This document shows positions 20,186-30,024 of a DNA stretch of 55,646 nucleotides, piece after piece. The stretch spans positions 1-55,646 of the forward strand of contig JASCIV010000066.1 of the NCBI GenBank assembly GCA_030374735.1, in the 5' to 3' direction. Each line of letters begins with the position of its first letter. Position 1 is the stretch's first letter. A model generated the notes under the pieces. It had not been told where the DNA came from. It worked only from the letters and a program-made list of their open reading frames with translations, and ran no database searches. The stretch comes from Gracilaria caudata. Taxonomy: Eukaryota; Rhodophyta; Florideophyceae; Gracilariales; Gracilariaceae. A program made the translations under genes and the position numbers.

Positions 20186-23100
20186 TCACTTCCAGCGGTG
20201 CACGCGCAGCCCCTTGCCGCCCGCGCCCACCACGCCAATGCCGCAGATGCGGCATAGCGAACCGCGCGACGAGGGAGAGTACGCCGCGCCGCAGTAGCCG
20301 CATGCGGCGCGCGGCGCGCCCGCGTATAGCGGGGTCATGGATGCGCAGTCCACCACCAGCTCGCGCCGCTCGTCGTAGTCCACTTCGTCGCGGTTGCGCT
20401 TGTTGCGGTCGCACAGCTGGATCACCTGCCGCGCCTTGTTCGCCAGCGCCGCCGCCGGCGACAGCTCCAGCAGCCGCCTCGCGAACGCGCCCGCCAGCTC
20501 CAGGTTCTGCGTGTCGAACGCCGTCTTCATTGCAGCCCGCAGCGCCAGCTGCACGTGCGCCGGCGCCAGCCCGCACCGCGAGAACAGTCCCGCCGCCTGC
20601 ACCTGTCGCGCCCCGTCGCCCTCCGCCTTCGCCGCCCGCCCAGCCGCCTCCAGCTGCAGCCCGATCATGTACTCGCGGCACATGTTCAGAGCCGTCTTCG
20701 CGTCCTCCGCCTCCCGCGCGCTCGACACCACCACCAGCGGCAGCGCACTCATCACCCAACTGAACAGCTTCATGGCCTCACCAAACTTGCCCTGCTGGAA
20801 CCGCTGCATTCCATGTCGGTACCGTTCTCGCAGCAGACCCAGGCTCAAACTTATCGCCGCCAGTTCCGCGTCGTTCGGTCGCCCAATGTATGCCGTCATC
20901 ACATTAGTGTTGGGTACTCCGTCCACAGCCCCCCGGCACCCACTGTACACACTCATGAAAGCCTCTTTCATCTTGCTGAACGATCCAGCGCCAATTTCAT
21001 CCTTTAGCAAAGTCATAGCCTCCTTGAACGCCCCCGCAGCAACCAGCTCACCTGCAAGCTCCCCGCCTTTCTTCCACCTCGCCGCTGCGCCGGGTCCGGC
21101 TGTGGGAGCCACGTAATATTCGCTCCCCTTCTTCCCAGTGCCACCGCGTCCAAATCCATCATCGAATTCATTCTCTTCCTCGCCCCCACCAAAGTCGTCG
21201 CCGCCGCCCAGACCCGTATCGTCAATGTCAAAGTCGCCTCCCCACGCGTCGTCACCATTGGCTGCAGCGTCTTCAGTGGCGAGTCCAACGGCGAACGGAT
21301 CCGCAGGAGCACCTGCTGCTTCTTCTTCTTTGTCCCATACCGCATCCCTCTCAGATGCTTCAAACGCAGCCGCGTCTTCGTAGTAGTCACCAGTAGGCTC
21401 CTCAAAGTCTCCCTCTGCTCCTGGGTCTCTGCTGAACAGGCCTCGAGCCACGGGCAGATGCGGCCACACCATTTCATCAGTGCCAATAGGTGTTGGTGGA
21501 ATAATCAATTCACCCTCTGGCCAAGCGGGGTTGACCTTAACTTCCGAGTCGTCCCACCCTCCCAGCTCCTCTAGCTCCTCCATCATGCCATGGCTCTTCG
21601 CCGTAAGCTTGGCCATCGCCACCTGGCCACAATCCCTCAACACAGAGATTCTGCTCTCTAAGTCGCCCAGATACATACTGATCTGGAAACGCGCTGCAAG
21701 GTTTCCTCGCGCATCAGCAATTTTTCCTACCTTGGCCAGCTTCTCAACGTTTCCGGTCAGAACGTACAAGAACGACAATCTGTCAAGGTCCTTAGTTCGC
21801 TGTAAACACAGTTCAAACACTTCCAAGTTACCCTGTTTCAGAGCCGCAGAGGCAAGTCTGCGGAACGCATCGTTGTCACCAATGGCCTCAGCAGCCTCGA
21901 GCGCCGTTTCGATTGCGCCAGAGTCCAGAGCCAGAGCAAGGCGAGTCTTCTCGTCTTTAACAAAATGTAGCGCCACCTCTGGGAATCCTTTCTTCTGCAA
22001 GTACGAGATAATTGACTGTCCCTTCAGCCTGTTCTGAGAAATCATTCGCTTCACATCGTCATATCGCTTGCGTAGAAGAAGAAGCTTGAACGCATACTCG
22101 GTAGGATCAATTGGCAAAATACCTGGGGTAGCTTCGCGATCGAGATAGCAAACGGCCGGACCACGCACACGGGTCAAGTATATCGGCTGCTGAAGGGTTG
22201 ACACGATTCCATTGTCTCCATTGGGCAAGCAGTATTTCAGATGATTCAAGGTCGTGTACAAAAGCACACCCGAGTCGTCCCAAGCCGCGGACTTGACTCG
22301 GATTGTTTCATGGACCGTGGAAAGATGATCAAGCTTTGAAGTGCAAAGTACGATTACATGCTTTCCGAGCAAGGCAACTCTCTTGTTGTCTTCGGACCAT
22401 ACCGCGTAGTTTGCATGCGCAGCCACCTCTGAAACTTGTTTTCTTTGTTGGAGATCCACCAAGACCACTTTGCCATCAGCACGAACGAGCACGTAACCCG
22501 ATCCAGCTCCAAATAACCAATCCGCTCCGGGGATAGATATGGGAACTCTCTTGGTAACCTGATTGCGAAGATCTCTGACAACTATCTCCTTGCCCTTTTC
22601 CAGGGTAGCAAAACGATTGCGTCCAACAAACACAGCAGAGACACCCGACCCCTTTCTGGGCTCGGCAATTGTATCTGCACCTGTTTGTCCAATACGAGGT
22701 AAATTCGTGTACAGCTCATAGGTGCCCCCGTCAGCATCATGATTGAGAAGAACAGCATGTTCCGCCGCATTGTAAGACATTGAGCGTGCGGGTGGCTGAT
22801 GAGCACTGTTGGGGCCGCTTGGTGGTGGCATTCCGAACAAGGAGCTACCTCCGCCAAAGCCGCTCATACCCATCGTACCAACTGTATCAAAAATACTAGT
22901 AGTAGCCTGGCGGATAGCAACCAGAGGCATGTCCCGGCCATTATTGAAATCAAGCATCCGCAAGAAACGATCCTTTGTGTACACCAGAGACTGCTCTGTG
23001 GCTTGATATGCTGGACGCTCGCGTTCCAACTTAAATACCATCATGCCACTATCATGCCCGGCTGCGATAAGATTAATAGTCGGGTGAACAGCAAGGATCC

Positions 23101-23995
23101 AAAAGCGATCTGAGTCTCTTCGGAAAGTGTGTAAACAAGTGCGACGGTTGAGATCCCAAACACGAATGGTCTTATCTTCAGAATCAGTGATGACCAGTTC
23201 CTTGCGGGGATGGAAAATGGCGCAAGAAACATTGTTCAAATGTCCTCTGAACGTATCCAGCTCCCAAGCTTTGGTATCTGACATGCGCCACAACTTGACC
23301 TGACGATCGTCAGCTCCGGAAACAATGAGAGGGAGAGTGGGATGGAAGGAGGCCCAGTTCACACCCCGTGTGTGCCCTTCCAACACATACTTCACAACTG
23401 CATCAGTGCCGCCGAACAGATCGGCGTTGACCGCTGCGGGTAACTGCCCACGAACTTGCGACATTACATCTGTTGGACGTACAGACTTTTGGCGGAGGGA
23501 GGACACGTCCCATACACGAATAGTCTGATCGAGTGAGGCGGAGACGACAAGGTCTTCGTTTGGAGAAAACATGGCAGACATACAGTAATGCGAATGTCCA
23601 GTAAGTACGGCCAGACAAGAGCGATTCTGCCAGTTCCAGATGCGCACGGTCTGATCGTCACTGGCGGAAACAATCCAGGGACTTTCATGGTGAAAGTATA
23701 CAGTTCGGATGTAATCCAAATGACCGATTAGAGTGAAGACGCATCTTCTTAGCTTATAATTCCAGACTTTGATCTTATAGTCATCTCCGCCAGACACGAA
23801 CAATGGCTGGGATTTGTGAAAGTCTACGCCACGTACAGGACCTTCATGTTCATCGAATCGATCGATGAGAGTTCCCATACGATAGTCCCATAACTGAATG
23901 GCACCATTATGCAAACTGGAAAGTATCCATGGACGGGTTGGATGGAAAGCCAAACCCTTGACGCGATTACTCTTTGTCTCAAACTTGGTCAACAT
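20186..23995 (-). CDS. COPA: coatomer subunit alpha
   Basis: 1269 aa from the ATG at 23995, where the protein begins MLTKFETKSNRVKGLAFHP exactly as known alpha-COPs do; an eight-residue upstream extension is ignored. It is the largest subunit of the COPI coat for Golgi-to-ER retrieval. The N-terminal propeller (about 1-330) has WD40 repeats with GH...WD signatures; a helical solenoid follows (about 560-800), then an acidic linker (EEENEFDDGFG) and the alpha-COP C-terminal domain, which binds epsilon-COP. Near the C-terminus is a zinc-ribbon-like CGYCGAAY...CRICG. Family length is about 1215-1225; the surplus lies in the acidic linker and a Gly/Pro-rich insert near residue 380. Confidence 0.97.
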   Translation of the reverse strand: MLTKFETKSNRVKGLAFHPTRPWILSSLHNGAIQLWDYRMGTLIDRFDEHEGPVRGVDFHKSQPLFVSGGDDYKIKVWNYKLRRCVFTLIGHLDYIRTVYFHHESPWIVSASDDQTVRIWNWQNRSCLAVLTGHSHYCMSAMFSPNEDLVVSASLDQTIRVWDVSSLRQKSVRPTDVMSQVRGQLPAAVNADLFGGTDAVVKYVLEGHTRGVNWASFHPTLPLIVSGADDRQVKLWRMSDTKAWELDTFRGHLNNVSCAIFHPRKELVITDSEDKTIRVWDLNRRTCLHTFRRDSDRFWILAVHPTINLIAAGHDSGMMVFKLERERPAYQATEQSLVYTKDRFLRMLDFNNGRDMPLVAIRQATTSIFDTVGTMGMSGFGGGSSLFGMPPPSGPNSAHQPPARSMSYNAAEHAVLLNHDADGGTYELYTNLPRIGQTGADTIAEPRKGSGVSAVFVGRNRFATLEKGKEIVVRDLRNQVTKRVPISIPGADWLFGAGSGYVLVRADGKVVLVDLQQRKQVSEVAAHANYAVWSEDNKRVALLGKHVIVLCTSKLDHLSTVHETIRVKSAAWDDSGVLLYTTLNHLKYCLPNGDNGIVSTLQQPIYLTRVRGPAVCYLDREATPGILPIDPTEYAFKLLLLRKRYDDVKRMISQNRLKGQSIISYLQKKGFPEVALHFVKDEKTRLALALDSGAIETALEAAEAIGDNDAFRRLASAALKQGNLEVFELCLQRTKDLDRLSFLYVLTGNVEKLAKVGKIADARGNLAARFQISMYLGDLESRISVLRDCGQVAMAKLTAKSHGMMEELEELGGWDDSEVKVNPAWPEGELIIPPTPIGTDEMVWPHLPVARGLFSRDPGAEGDFEEPTGDYYEDAAAFEASERDAVWDKEEEAAGAPADPFAVGLATEDAAANGDDAWGGDFDIDDTGLGGGDDFGGGEEENEFDDGFGRGGTGKKGSEYYVAPTAGPGAAARWKKGGELAGELVAAGAFKEAMTLLKDEIGAGSFSKMKEAFMSVYSGCRGAVDGVPNTNVMTAYIGRPNDAELAAISLSLGLLRERYRHGMQRFQQGKFGEAMKLFSWVMSALPLVVVSSAREAEDAKTALNMCREYMIGLQLEAAGRAAKAEGDGARQVQAAGLFSRCGLAPAHVQLALRAAMKTAFDTQNLELAGAFARRLLELSPAAALANKARQVIQLCDRNKRNRDEVDYDERRELVVDCASMTPLYAGAPRAACGYCGAAYSPSSRGSLCRICGIGVVGAGGKGLRVHRWK

Positions 23996-24727
23996 ACCGA
24001 CAGGACAGCGTGCACGCACGCCGCAAAAACAGCCAGCAAGAACGAGAACGACAAAAGCGGTGGAAGCAACACACTAAACGCGGGGGGATGCCAAAAGCGG
24101 GATCTGTGAGAGACGCGAGGCTGCGCTTTTCTTCGGAGGCGCGCAGGGGATTGGAACACGTGCGTCTTTCGGGGTGAAGGGTTTGATACGGGGGAAATGA
24201 AGTGGACGGCGCTCGCGGCGAGAGAGCGGCGCAGTCGCAGCGCGTTCGGTGGGCGCGGGGACGGAGTACGGGGCTGGTGACGGGAGAGAGCGGCACAGCA
24301 CTGTGCACGCTTGTGAGTGAACAGCCGGCTGACACCATGAATGGATCAATCGCTTCGGGGGAAACGCCTCCAACTTTGCAAAAATGCGTAAAACTTTTAC
24401 AATTGTTGCGCCTCTTCGCCGTGTTTTTGTTGTCATTGCGCTTGGATGATCCAAGTTGGATCGTGTGATATCTGCTGCGGGAAGATGCTCACTTACGATT
24501 TCACTCTGACTTTCGCCTCGGTGCTATCGTAGCTCTGTTTCCCCGGGATGCCGAGAGACTTCTCGTGGCAGCATCCAGGAGTACACACCGCCGTAATCTG
24601 CGTACGAAATAATAGCGGCGCTTCCTTCGTTTGCGGAAGACCTACAGCCGTCTCGTAATTGACAAGTACGTCTGCTTTTTCCGCAACTCCTGCCGCACGG
24701 ATCTGTGGCTTCTGCAGACAGCAGAAA
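23996..24727. promoter_or_regulatory. COPA promoter and 3' flank of methyltransferase gene
   Basis: Contains ATTGG at 24150-24154 directly followed by a G-box CACGTG at 24157-24162, about 160 bases upstream of the COPA start. A small plus-strand frame (24202-24468) and a minus-strand frame (24493-24744) have no recognisable product. Confidence 0.5.
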
Positions 24728-25645
24728 TCAGTTGCTTCGTTCACATAAGATGAGACTCGGTGCAGCCCTGCGATTTGGATACTTGATAACTACCACGTTC
24801 CACTTTCGACTACAAAGAGCAGCCGCCCATTTCAAGCAAGCTTCTTCCTCCTCTTTCCCCCACTTATGCCCGACATAAGCCATAATAGAAATCACGCCAC
24901 CAACAGCTACCAACCCCTCAGCGCTAGTTAGACTGCGAATCGTACTCGATTCCCTAGTAATAATGCTGCGATCTGCCCCTCTTCCAGGGTACCAACCTAA
25001 GTTGTACACCACACATGCTACAGAGTCCTCCTTTAAACGAAGCATCGAAAAGTCTTCGTGACTCCGTTCATGCGAATATAAAATACCCATTTCTTCATGC
25101 CGTGAAGCTTCTTCATACCGCTGTCTTGTTTCTTCAATTGCGTCTTGCTGAATGTCAAATGCATGTACAATGCCACCCTTCCCAATATACTGACCAAGCG
25201 AAATTGTATCTGAACCACGTCCAGCAGTGGCGTCGATCACAGTACGCATTCCTGTTTTGCGGATTGCTTCAACCCATGCTTCTCGTATAAACGAGCCACT
25301 ATGACGCATTTGCTGCAACACCGATTCCGTGCGTTCCTCGTTGTCTACCGAAGCCAATGTGCCCAATCTGGCATAAAGTCGTGATTGATGCATACTTGTT
25401 CTTCGACAACGTTTCATAGCAAATAAGAGGTCTGCTCTTTTCCTCTGCAAAGCAAAGTGTGGTACGAACGACAAATTGTTCATGTTTCGAGCCTTTAACC
25501 TTTTCAGACTTCTTCCCATACAATCAATTACATGTGCGTATACGTCAAGAGTATACTGGAAGCACATGAGGTCGAGCGAGCGACAAAAGCTCAGTTTCAC
25601 CAAGCGGGAGATGAACCCTCTGAAGCCCTTTACCCCTTCGTACAT
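24728..25645 (-). CDS. MnmM/YtqB-type SAM methyltransferase, probably organellar
   Basis: 305 aa. The catalytic part (about 115-305) follows the YtqB/MnmM family (rRNA_methylase, PF06962): DATAGRGSDT SAM-binding loop (138-147), AFDIQQDAI (162-170), the signature NLGWYPG (215-221; NLGYLPGG in bacteria), a TRESSTIRSL segment and YVGHKWGKEE (257-266). In Bacillus, YtqB (MnmM) methylates nm5s2U34 to mnm5s2U in tRNA; plants have organellar homologues. The N-terminal 110 residues are basic and lack conserved blocks, consistent with a targeting sequence; internal Mets at 43, 55 or 77 could be the true start. Head-to-head with NIT2, the starts 37 bases apart if the outermost ATGs are used. Confidence 0.8.
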   Translation of the reverse strand: MYEGVKGFRGFISRLVKLSFCRSLDLMCFQYTLDVYAHVIDCMGRSLKRLKARNMNNLSFVPHFALQRKRADLLFAMKRCRRTSMHQSRLYARLGTLASVDNEERTESVLQQMRHSGSFIREAWVEAIRKTGMRTVIDATAGRGSDTISLGQYIGKGGIVHAFDIQQDAIEETRQRYEEASRHEEMGILYSHERSHEDFSMLRLKEDSVACVVYNLGWYPGRGADRSIITRESSTIRSLTSAEGLVAVGGVISIMAYVGHKWGKEEEEACLKWAAALCSRKWNVVVIKYPNRRAAPSLILCERSN

Positions 25646-25820
25646 TTTTTTGTTTGATCTTCTGAAGTTTTGAACTCATTCAATGCACTTCACCACTTCG
25701 ACGCCAACGTCGAGATTTGCTGAATTCACGCCTACCCTTGTAGTTAAGAACGGACCTCAACGACAAACCCCCTCAGAATCACAAAACACATTCACCATCA
25801 AAGCCGGACACAGCGATCTG

Positions 25821-26861
25821 ATGCCACGCTTCGGGGTTGCCTTCGCTTGTTTTCGCAGCACTTTCCTACGCCCATTAGCCGAGAACGCTCTTGCATCCTC
25901 TTGCTTTCCGAGAAGTGTACGCTTGTCACCGCAACAGAGGAACAACGTTTGTCACACCTCTTTCCGGTCCCTCTCGATGTCTTCTCAATCGCAAACTTTT
26001 AAGCTTGCTCTTTGCCAGATGCTCGTCACTTCTGATAAAGAAGCGAATCTGGGGAAAGCAAGGGATTTTCTTCGGCGAGCCAAGGAAGCTGATGCTACGA
26101 TTGCCGTTCTGCCAGAGTGCTTCCAATGCCCGTACGACACAGCTTGTTTCCGCGAATACTCCGAAACACTTCCGGACCCTCCGTTTCCACTGACGAGCAA
26201 ACATGAATCACCCTCTCTCACAATGCTTCAAGAGCTTGCACAAGAGACAGGTATGTATATTGTGGGAGGATCTGTGCCCGAAATATCAGAAGATAAGGTT
26301 TACAACACTAGCATGACAGTATCACCCGCTGGAGAGCTCATTGCGAAACATCGGAAAGCCCATCTATTCGACATTGATGTTCCAGGGGGAATAAAGTTCA
26401 AAGAGAGTGAGGCTCTCACTGCGGGGGATAAGGCAACTGCTTTTGAAGTTCCAGAACTGTCGCTCACGGCTGGAGTAGCCATTTGTTACGACATGAGATT
26501 CCCTGAGTTGGCAATGGTTCAGGCGCGTCACATGAGAGCCAGCTTGCTAATCTATCCCGGTGCTTTTAACATGACGACCGGTCCCGCACACTGGGAATTA
26601 CTCATTCGATCGCGTGCATTAGATAACCAAGTGTTTGTCGCAGCATGTTCTCCTGCTCGAGCGACAAGCGGAGATGGATACAAGGCTTGGGGACATTCTA
26701 TGGTTGTTGACCCCTGGGGCAAAATTGTTGCGGCTACTGAAGAAAAGGAAGAACTGGTCATCGCCGAGATAGACCTGACGAGAGTTGAAAGAGTCCGGAA
26801 GGCCATTCCGACACGTTGGCAAAGAAGGACAGACATGTACACGCTGGAATATCTCAAGTAG
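25821..26861 (+). CDS. NIT2: omega-amidase (nitrilase family), probably organelle-targeted
   Basis: 346 aa from the ATG at 25821. NIT2 hydrolyses alpha-ketoglutaramate and alpha-ketosuccinamate to the keto acids and ammonia, closing the glutamine transamination pathway. The nitrilase catalytic triad is present: Glu99 (LPECFQCPYD), Lys179 (KHRKAHLFDID) and Cys222 (AICYDMRFPE); GAFNMTTGPAHWELL is diagnostic of this branch. The enzyme proper begins at MSSQSQTFKLALCQ (ATG 25977). The 52 residues before it are rich in Arg, Ser, Phe and Ala and look like a presequence. A further ATG at 25683 would add 46 residues. The start is therefore a choice among 25683, 25821 and 25977; the core call is secure. 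Confidence 0.92.
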   Translation: MPRFGVAFACFRSTFLRPLAENALASSCFPRSVRLSPQQRNNVCHTSFRSLSMSSQSQTFKLALCQMLVTSDKEANLGKARDFLRRAKEADATIAVLPECFQCPYDTACFREYSETLPDPPFPLTSKHESPSLTMLQELAQETGMYIVGGSVPEISEDKVYNTSMTVSPAGELIAKHRKAHLFDIDVPGGIKFKESEALTAGDKATAFEVPELSLTAGVAICYDMRFPELAMVQARHMRASLLIYPGAFNMTTGPAHWELLIRSRALDNQVFVAACSPARATSGDGYKAWGHSMVVDPWGKIVAATEEKEELVIAEIDLTRVERVRKAIPTRWQRRTDMYTLEYLK

Positions 26862-27255
26862 AATATGTTCTTTACTGACACCGTAACCTTGAGAGTGGTC
26901 GACTCCAAAACTATTATGCTGAGGTACATCTTGCAATCTTGTGAGCGGAAGCAAGGTAGTCGTTAGAATTCTTTTATATAGTATCTTGCAGCCTCACGGA
27001 ACAACAGAACTAGAGAAATGCATTCCCCTGGCAAATAGGTGTTGCTTGCTCGAAGTCTTAGCTTGTATCGTTACATGCCAGAGTGAAGCGCGGTAGAGAC
27101 CCGGTTCATTTCGCGAAACACGTTAAAGAACATTCTGAGCGAATGTAGGAGACACAATCACCATTCACGAGATTTGGTATACTGCCTTTGCGCAGAACAT
27201 CCGTTCAAAAAACAAAGTCCCAGGCGTTGAACTTCCTTCTCGTTTGTTGGAGCAC
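26862..27255. other. convergent 3' spacer
   Basis: Between the stops of NIT2 and VMA22. Nothing recognisable. Confidence 0.6.
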
Positions 27256-27878
27256 CTATTGATTTTCCAATGCTGAAACCAGCTTGTTATTGGTGTTCAC
27301 AAGTTCCACCGCCTGGTCGATGGCCAGTTTGAAGCATCTAATTGCTTCTCGAACTTCACTGCTAGGAATGGCTACGAAAGAGTTTGCAATGTCAGGACGA
27401 GCCCTCACTCTCTTCTCAGCCTCAGGGACCGTTTTGCCCCCATCACTTGTTTTCCGACGACGCAATGTACTTCCCGCGGCTGCAGACGTGCTATTGATTT
27501 CCGCAATGGTCTTGCTCATGGATACCATCCCATTGTTTTCATCTTCTTGAACATCGATGCGGAAACTGCTGGTTACGTCTTCTCTTAGATCATATACAAG
27601 CCGCCCTAGTCCTGCTCAGCAGTACATTACGTATACGTTCAAGAGTTAGCAGTTGATTTCGAGGTCGTGGATTTTAATGACTTGAAATAAAAAGTGTACT
27701 TACGCTCTGTTGATAAAGGATCACGATATCGTTCTCGTGCGAGCGATATAAACCCGTCACTTAACAGATCATGAAAGACTTGCTGTTGCTGCGTTCTACT
27801 ATCCACGGCGTCCAGCAGTTCCTCTAGCTTCGCATCGTCGGTCGTAAGTTTGTCACCAGAAACATTTTCCGAAGCCAT
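27256..27878 (-). CDS. VMA22: V-ATPase assembly factor VMA22/CCDC115, two exons
   Basis: Exon 1 is 27704-27878 and exon 2 is 27256-27611, separated by a 92-nt intron. Splicing rebuilds codon CGA and gives a continuous 176-aa protein, close to the 180 aa of human CCDC115. The N-terminal helical part holds LEELLDAVDSRTQQQQVFHDLLSDGFISLARERY, matching the 'GF.SLA.ARY' signature; after the junction LVYDLREDV matches the conserved 'YD.RM' strand. A Ser/Thr/Lys-rich linker precedes the C-terminal block (FVAIPSSEVREAIRCFKLAI), which matches the family 'P..LR.A...F' motif. VMA22 acts at the ER with VMA12 and VMA21 in assembling the V0 sector. Head-to-head with the next gene. Confidence 0.82.
27612..27703 (-). 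other. spliceosomal intron, 92 nt
   Basis: Donor GTAAGT, branch-like CTAAC, acceptor GCAG. Phase 1. Removal restores the VMA22 frame across the junction. Confidence 0.85.
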
Positions 27879-28217
27879 GTCGAAGGAAGCTACAGCTCTT
27901 CAAGAGAAAGAGTCACTTGGACATCCCTGTTAACGGCGCTAACCAAGAACCTTCTGTGATGCTGGCACCTGGTGCCAGAGCACTGGTGCATGAACAGTAC
28001 CTGTAGAAGTCTACCCTTTATACACGCTAATCTTACACACTTGCGCGTGGGGAGCATCATGTGCTCAATCTCCAAACACCAGCCTCGTGATGACAGGGAG
28101 ATTCTTTTCTTCCTTCGACGATAGAGGTTCAGCACCTCAAGGAGTTCAAAGCCCAAACGACGGCTGCGGCAGGCTTCGTCCGGCTGTCGTGAGGTCTCAG
28201 TGGCGTCCGAATTCACC
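27879..28217. promoter_or_regulatory. bidirectional promoter of VMA22 and the guanylate kinase fusion
   Basis: 339-bp spacer between two divergent starts. No clear box motifs seen. Confidence 0.4.
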
Positions 28218-29774
28218 ATGGCGTTTCAGCCCAATTTTCCTTTGGTAGCAGAGCGAACTTCCCCAATTAAGAAGGCAACTTCGAAACGCAGCGCGCCGTT
28301 CCTTCGTGCTCGTGTTGCCCCGCGTGCCTCTTCCACCAATGAACGCTTGGACTCTCGCGGATTCGTTGTACCTCAGCCAGGGGACGTTGTTCTTTTCGCT
28401 GGAAAGTGGGCGGGGGAGCAGAATGCTGGTGTGGTAGACAGCGTCCGTGACGCCCAGCAACGCGTGATTGTCGACGTTCAAGAGATGCGTCGACTGAGCA
28501 ATGACCTTTTTGCCGTGCAGTCTGCTCGTAACAGAAAGCTCAAGTGGTTCGATGTCGCCCAACTTCGTATAGCTCGTGACGCTGTTTATGTAGCAGACCA
28601 GGATGCGTATCGCATTCCCAACGTTCCAGATGGATACGCATACGTCAAACCCATGGATGACGAAGCTCGTGAACGCGCTGCCGAAGAGTATCAAAAACTT
28701 AAGACCAATCTCCTGAACACTACGCTTGCTATTGCAGCAGCGGGAACGGTGACTTCAGCCGCTTTGTTCGGAAAAGACTTGACCGCAGCCTATACATACG
28801 GTGCAGCAACTTCCGTGGCGTATCTTGTCATGTTGCAGGCAAGCGTTGACTCTCTTGGTGTCCCTACCTTTTTTGCACGCTTTCTTGCGTTTCGATTTGC
28901 CTTACCTCCGCTTCCGTTCGTCATCCTTGCTCTTGCGAATGGAGCAAGGTCGCCGTCAGAGATGTTTGGAATTGTTGATCGACGGCAGGCGATTGCCGTC
29001 GTCTTAGGCTTGCTCACGTACAAGATTCCGTTCCTTACGCGCACGTTCAATGAGTTTGTGGACGGACTTTCGCGGATTGAGATTGGAAAGACGGGTATGG
29101 TCGGAACCGTAGCCGCACTTGCAGCACGTCAGATCAAGAAGATGCAACAAGATCCGGGGGTCGATTTACAGAGTGAAGGGCTAACATCTAAACCAGTTTT
29201 TGTTTTCGCTGGACCGTCCGGCGTGGGAAAATCGACGTTGATACACAAACTCATGGATGAATTCCCTCACATGTTTCGGTACAGCGTTTCTCACACTACA
29301 CGTGAACCACGTCCGACTGAACGTGATGGTCAAGATTACATTTTTGTCACACAGCAAGAGTTCGAGGACATGATTGATTCAGATCAGTTTGTGGAGTATG
29401 CTCACGTTCATGGGCAGTATTACGGCACGTCATATAATTCGGTAAACGCTGTTTTGGAGAAAGGAACGTTTTGCGTTTTAGACTTGGATATCCAAGGTGT
29501 TGAAGCTCTTCGCAGCAAGGTGGGCCTGTCATGGCAGCCTATCTTCGTTTGGATAGCACCACCAGACATGAATGCGCTGGAAGAACGATTAGAGAATCGT
29601 GGGACGGAGACTAGTCAAACATTGAAGACACGTCTCAACACAGCTATGAGAGAAATGTCCTATGCTGCGACAACTAATATATTTGATTTGACAATAATCA
29701 ACGACGATGTGAATGAGGCGTATGCACAACTCCGTGAGTTTATGGAGAATCAAACAAAGCCGTTCTCGTTGTGA
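28218..29774 (+). CDS. plastid membrane AtpI/CGL160-like region fused to guanylate kinase
   Basis: 518 aa from the ATG at 28218 (an upstream GTG is ignored). Begins MAFQPNF plus a basic Ser/Ala-rich stretch, a red-lineage type plastid transit peptide. Residues about 48-140 contain PGDVVLFAGKWAGEQ and look like a small beta-barrel. Residues about 164-285 hold hydrophobic segments with the pattern LLNTTLAIAAAGT, YGAATSVAYLVMLQASVDSL, FALPPLPFVILAL and LLTYKIPFL, resembling AtpI/CGL160 proteins that help assemble the ATP synthase c-ring. Residues about 325-515 are a complete guanylate kinase: P-loop GPSGVGKST (332-340), SVSHTTREPRPTERDGQDY, GQYYGTS, DLDIQG and the LENRGTET lid. It phosphorylates GMP to GDP. 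No stop or frame break separates the parts, so the fusion is real in this assembly; the AtpI relation is inference. Confidence 0.85.
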   Translation: MAFQPNFPLVAERTSPIKKATSKRSAPFLRARVAPRASSTNERLDSRGFVVPQPGDVVLFAGKWAGEQNAGVVDSVRDAQQRVIVDVQEMRRLSNDLFAVQSARNRKLKWFDVAQLRIARDAVYVADQDAYRIPNVPDGYAYVKPMDDEARERAAEEYQKLKTNLLNTTLAIAAAGTVTSAALFGKDLTAAYTYGAATSVAYLVMLQASVDSLGVPTFFARFLAFRFALPPLPFVILALANGARSPSEMFGIVDRRQAIAVVLGLLTYKIPFLTRTFNEFVDGLSRIEIGKTGMVGTVAALAARQIKKMQQDPGVDLQSEGLTSKPVFVFAGPSGVGKSTLIHKLMDEFPHMFRYSVSHTTREPRPTERDGQDYIFVTQQEFEDMIDSDQFVEYAHVHGQYYGTSYNSVNAVLEKGTFCVLDLDIQGVEALRSKVGLSWQPIFVWIAPPDMNALEERLENRGTETSQTLKTRLNTAMREMSYAATTNIFDLTIINDDVNEAYAQLREFMENQTKPFSL

Positions 29775-30024
29775 ATATATCGCGGGCGTTGGTTCGCCCT
29801 TTTCAACTATCAATTACAAAAATCCTCTAAGAGTGTGGCGAATGATTCCGTATCTGCGGAGTATGGCATTCTGCTAGGTTATCTTAACACTGGGTTCAAA
29901 GAGTTGAAATTAGAAGGAACACAACATTGTATTGGTGGAAGGTGATTCCCAGCTTGAGGCGCGTGAAAATAAGCTGCTCTGGTTCGGTTCGGTAACTGAG
30001 CTCATCTGAACGATTTGTAAATAT
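29775..30024. other. convergent 3' spacer
   Basis: Between the stops of the guanylate kinase fusion and POLD1. Nothing recognisable. Confidence 0.6.

Noticed and set aside
18863..20257. 464-codon plus-strand frame opposite LCB2
   Set aside because: It is antisense to a clearly conserved enzyme and has a His/Arg/Ala-rich composition without a domain; a GC-bias shadow.
20169..21116. Overlapping Ala/Gly/Arg-rich frames around the COPA C-terminus
   Set aside because: They overlap the conserved COPA coding region in other frames and show only GC-driven composition.
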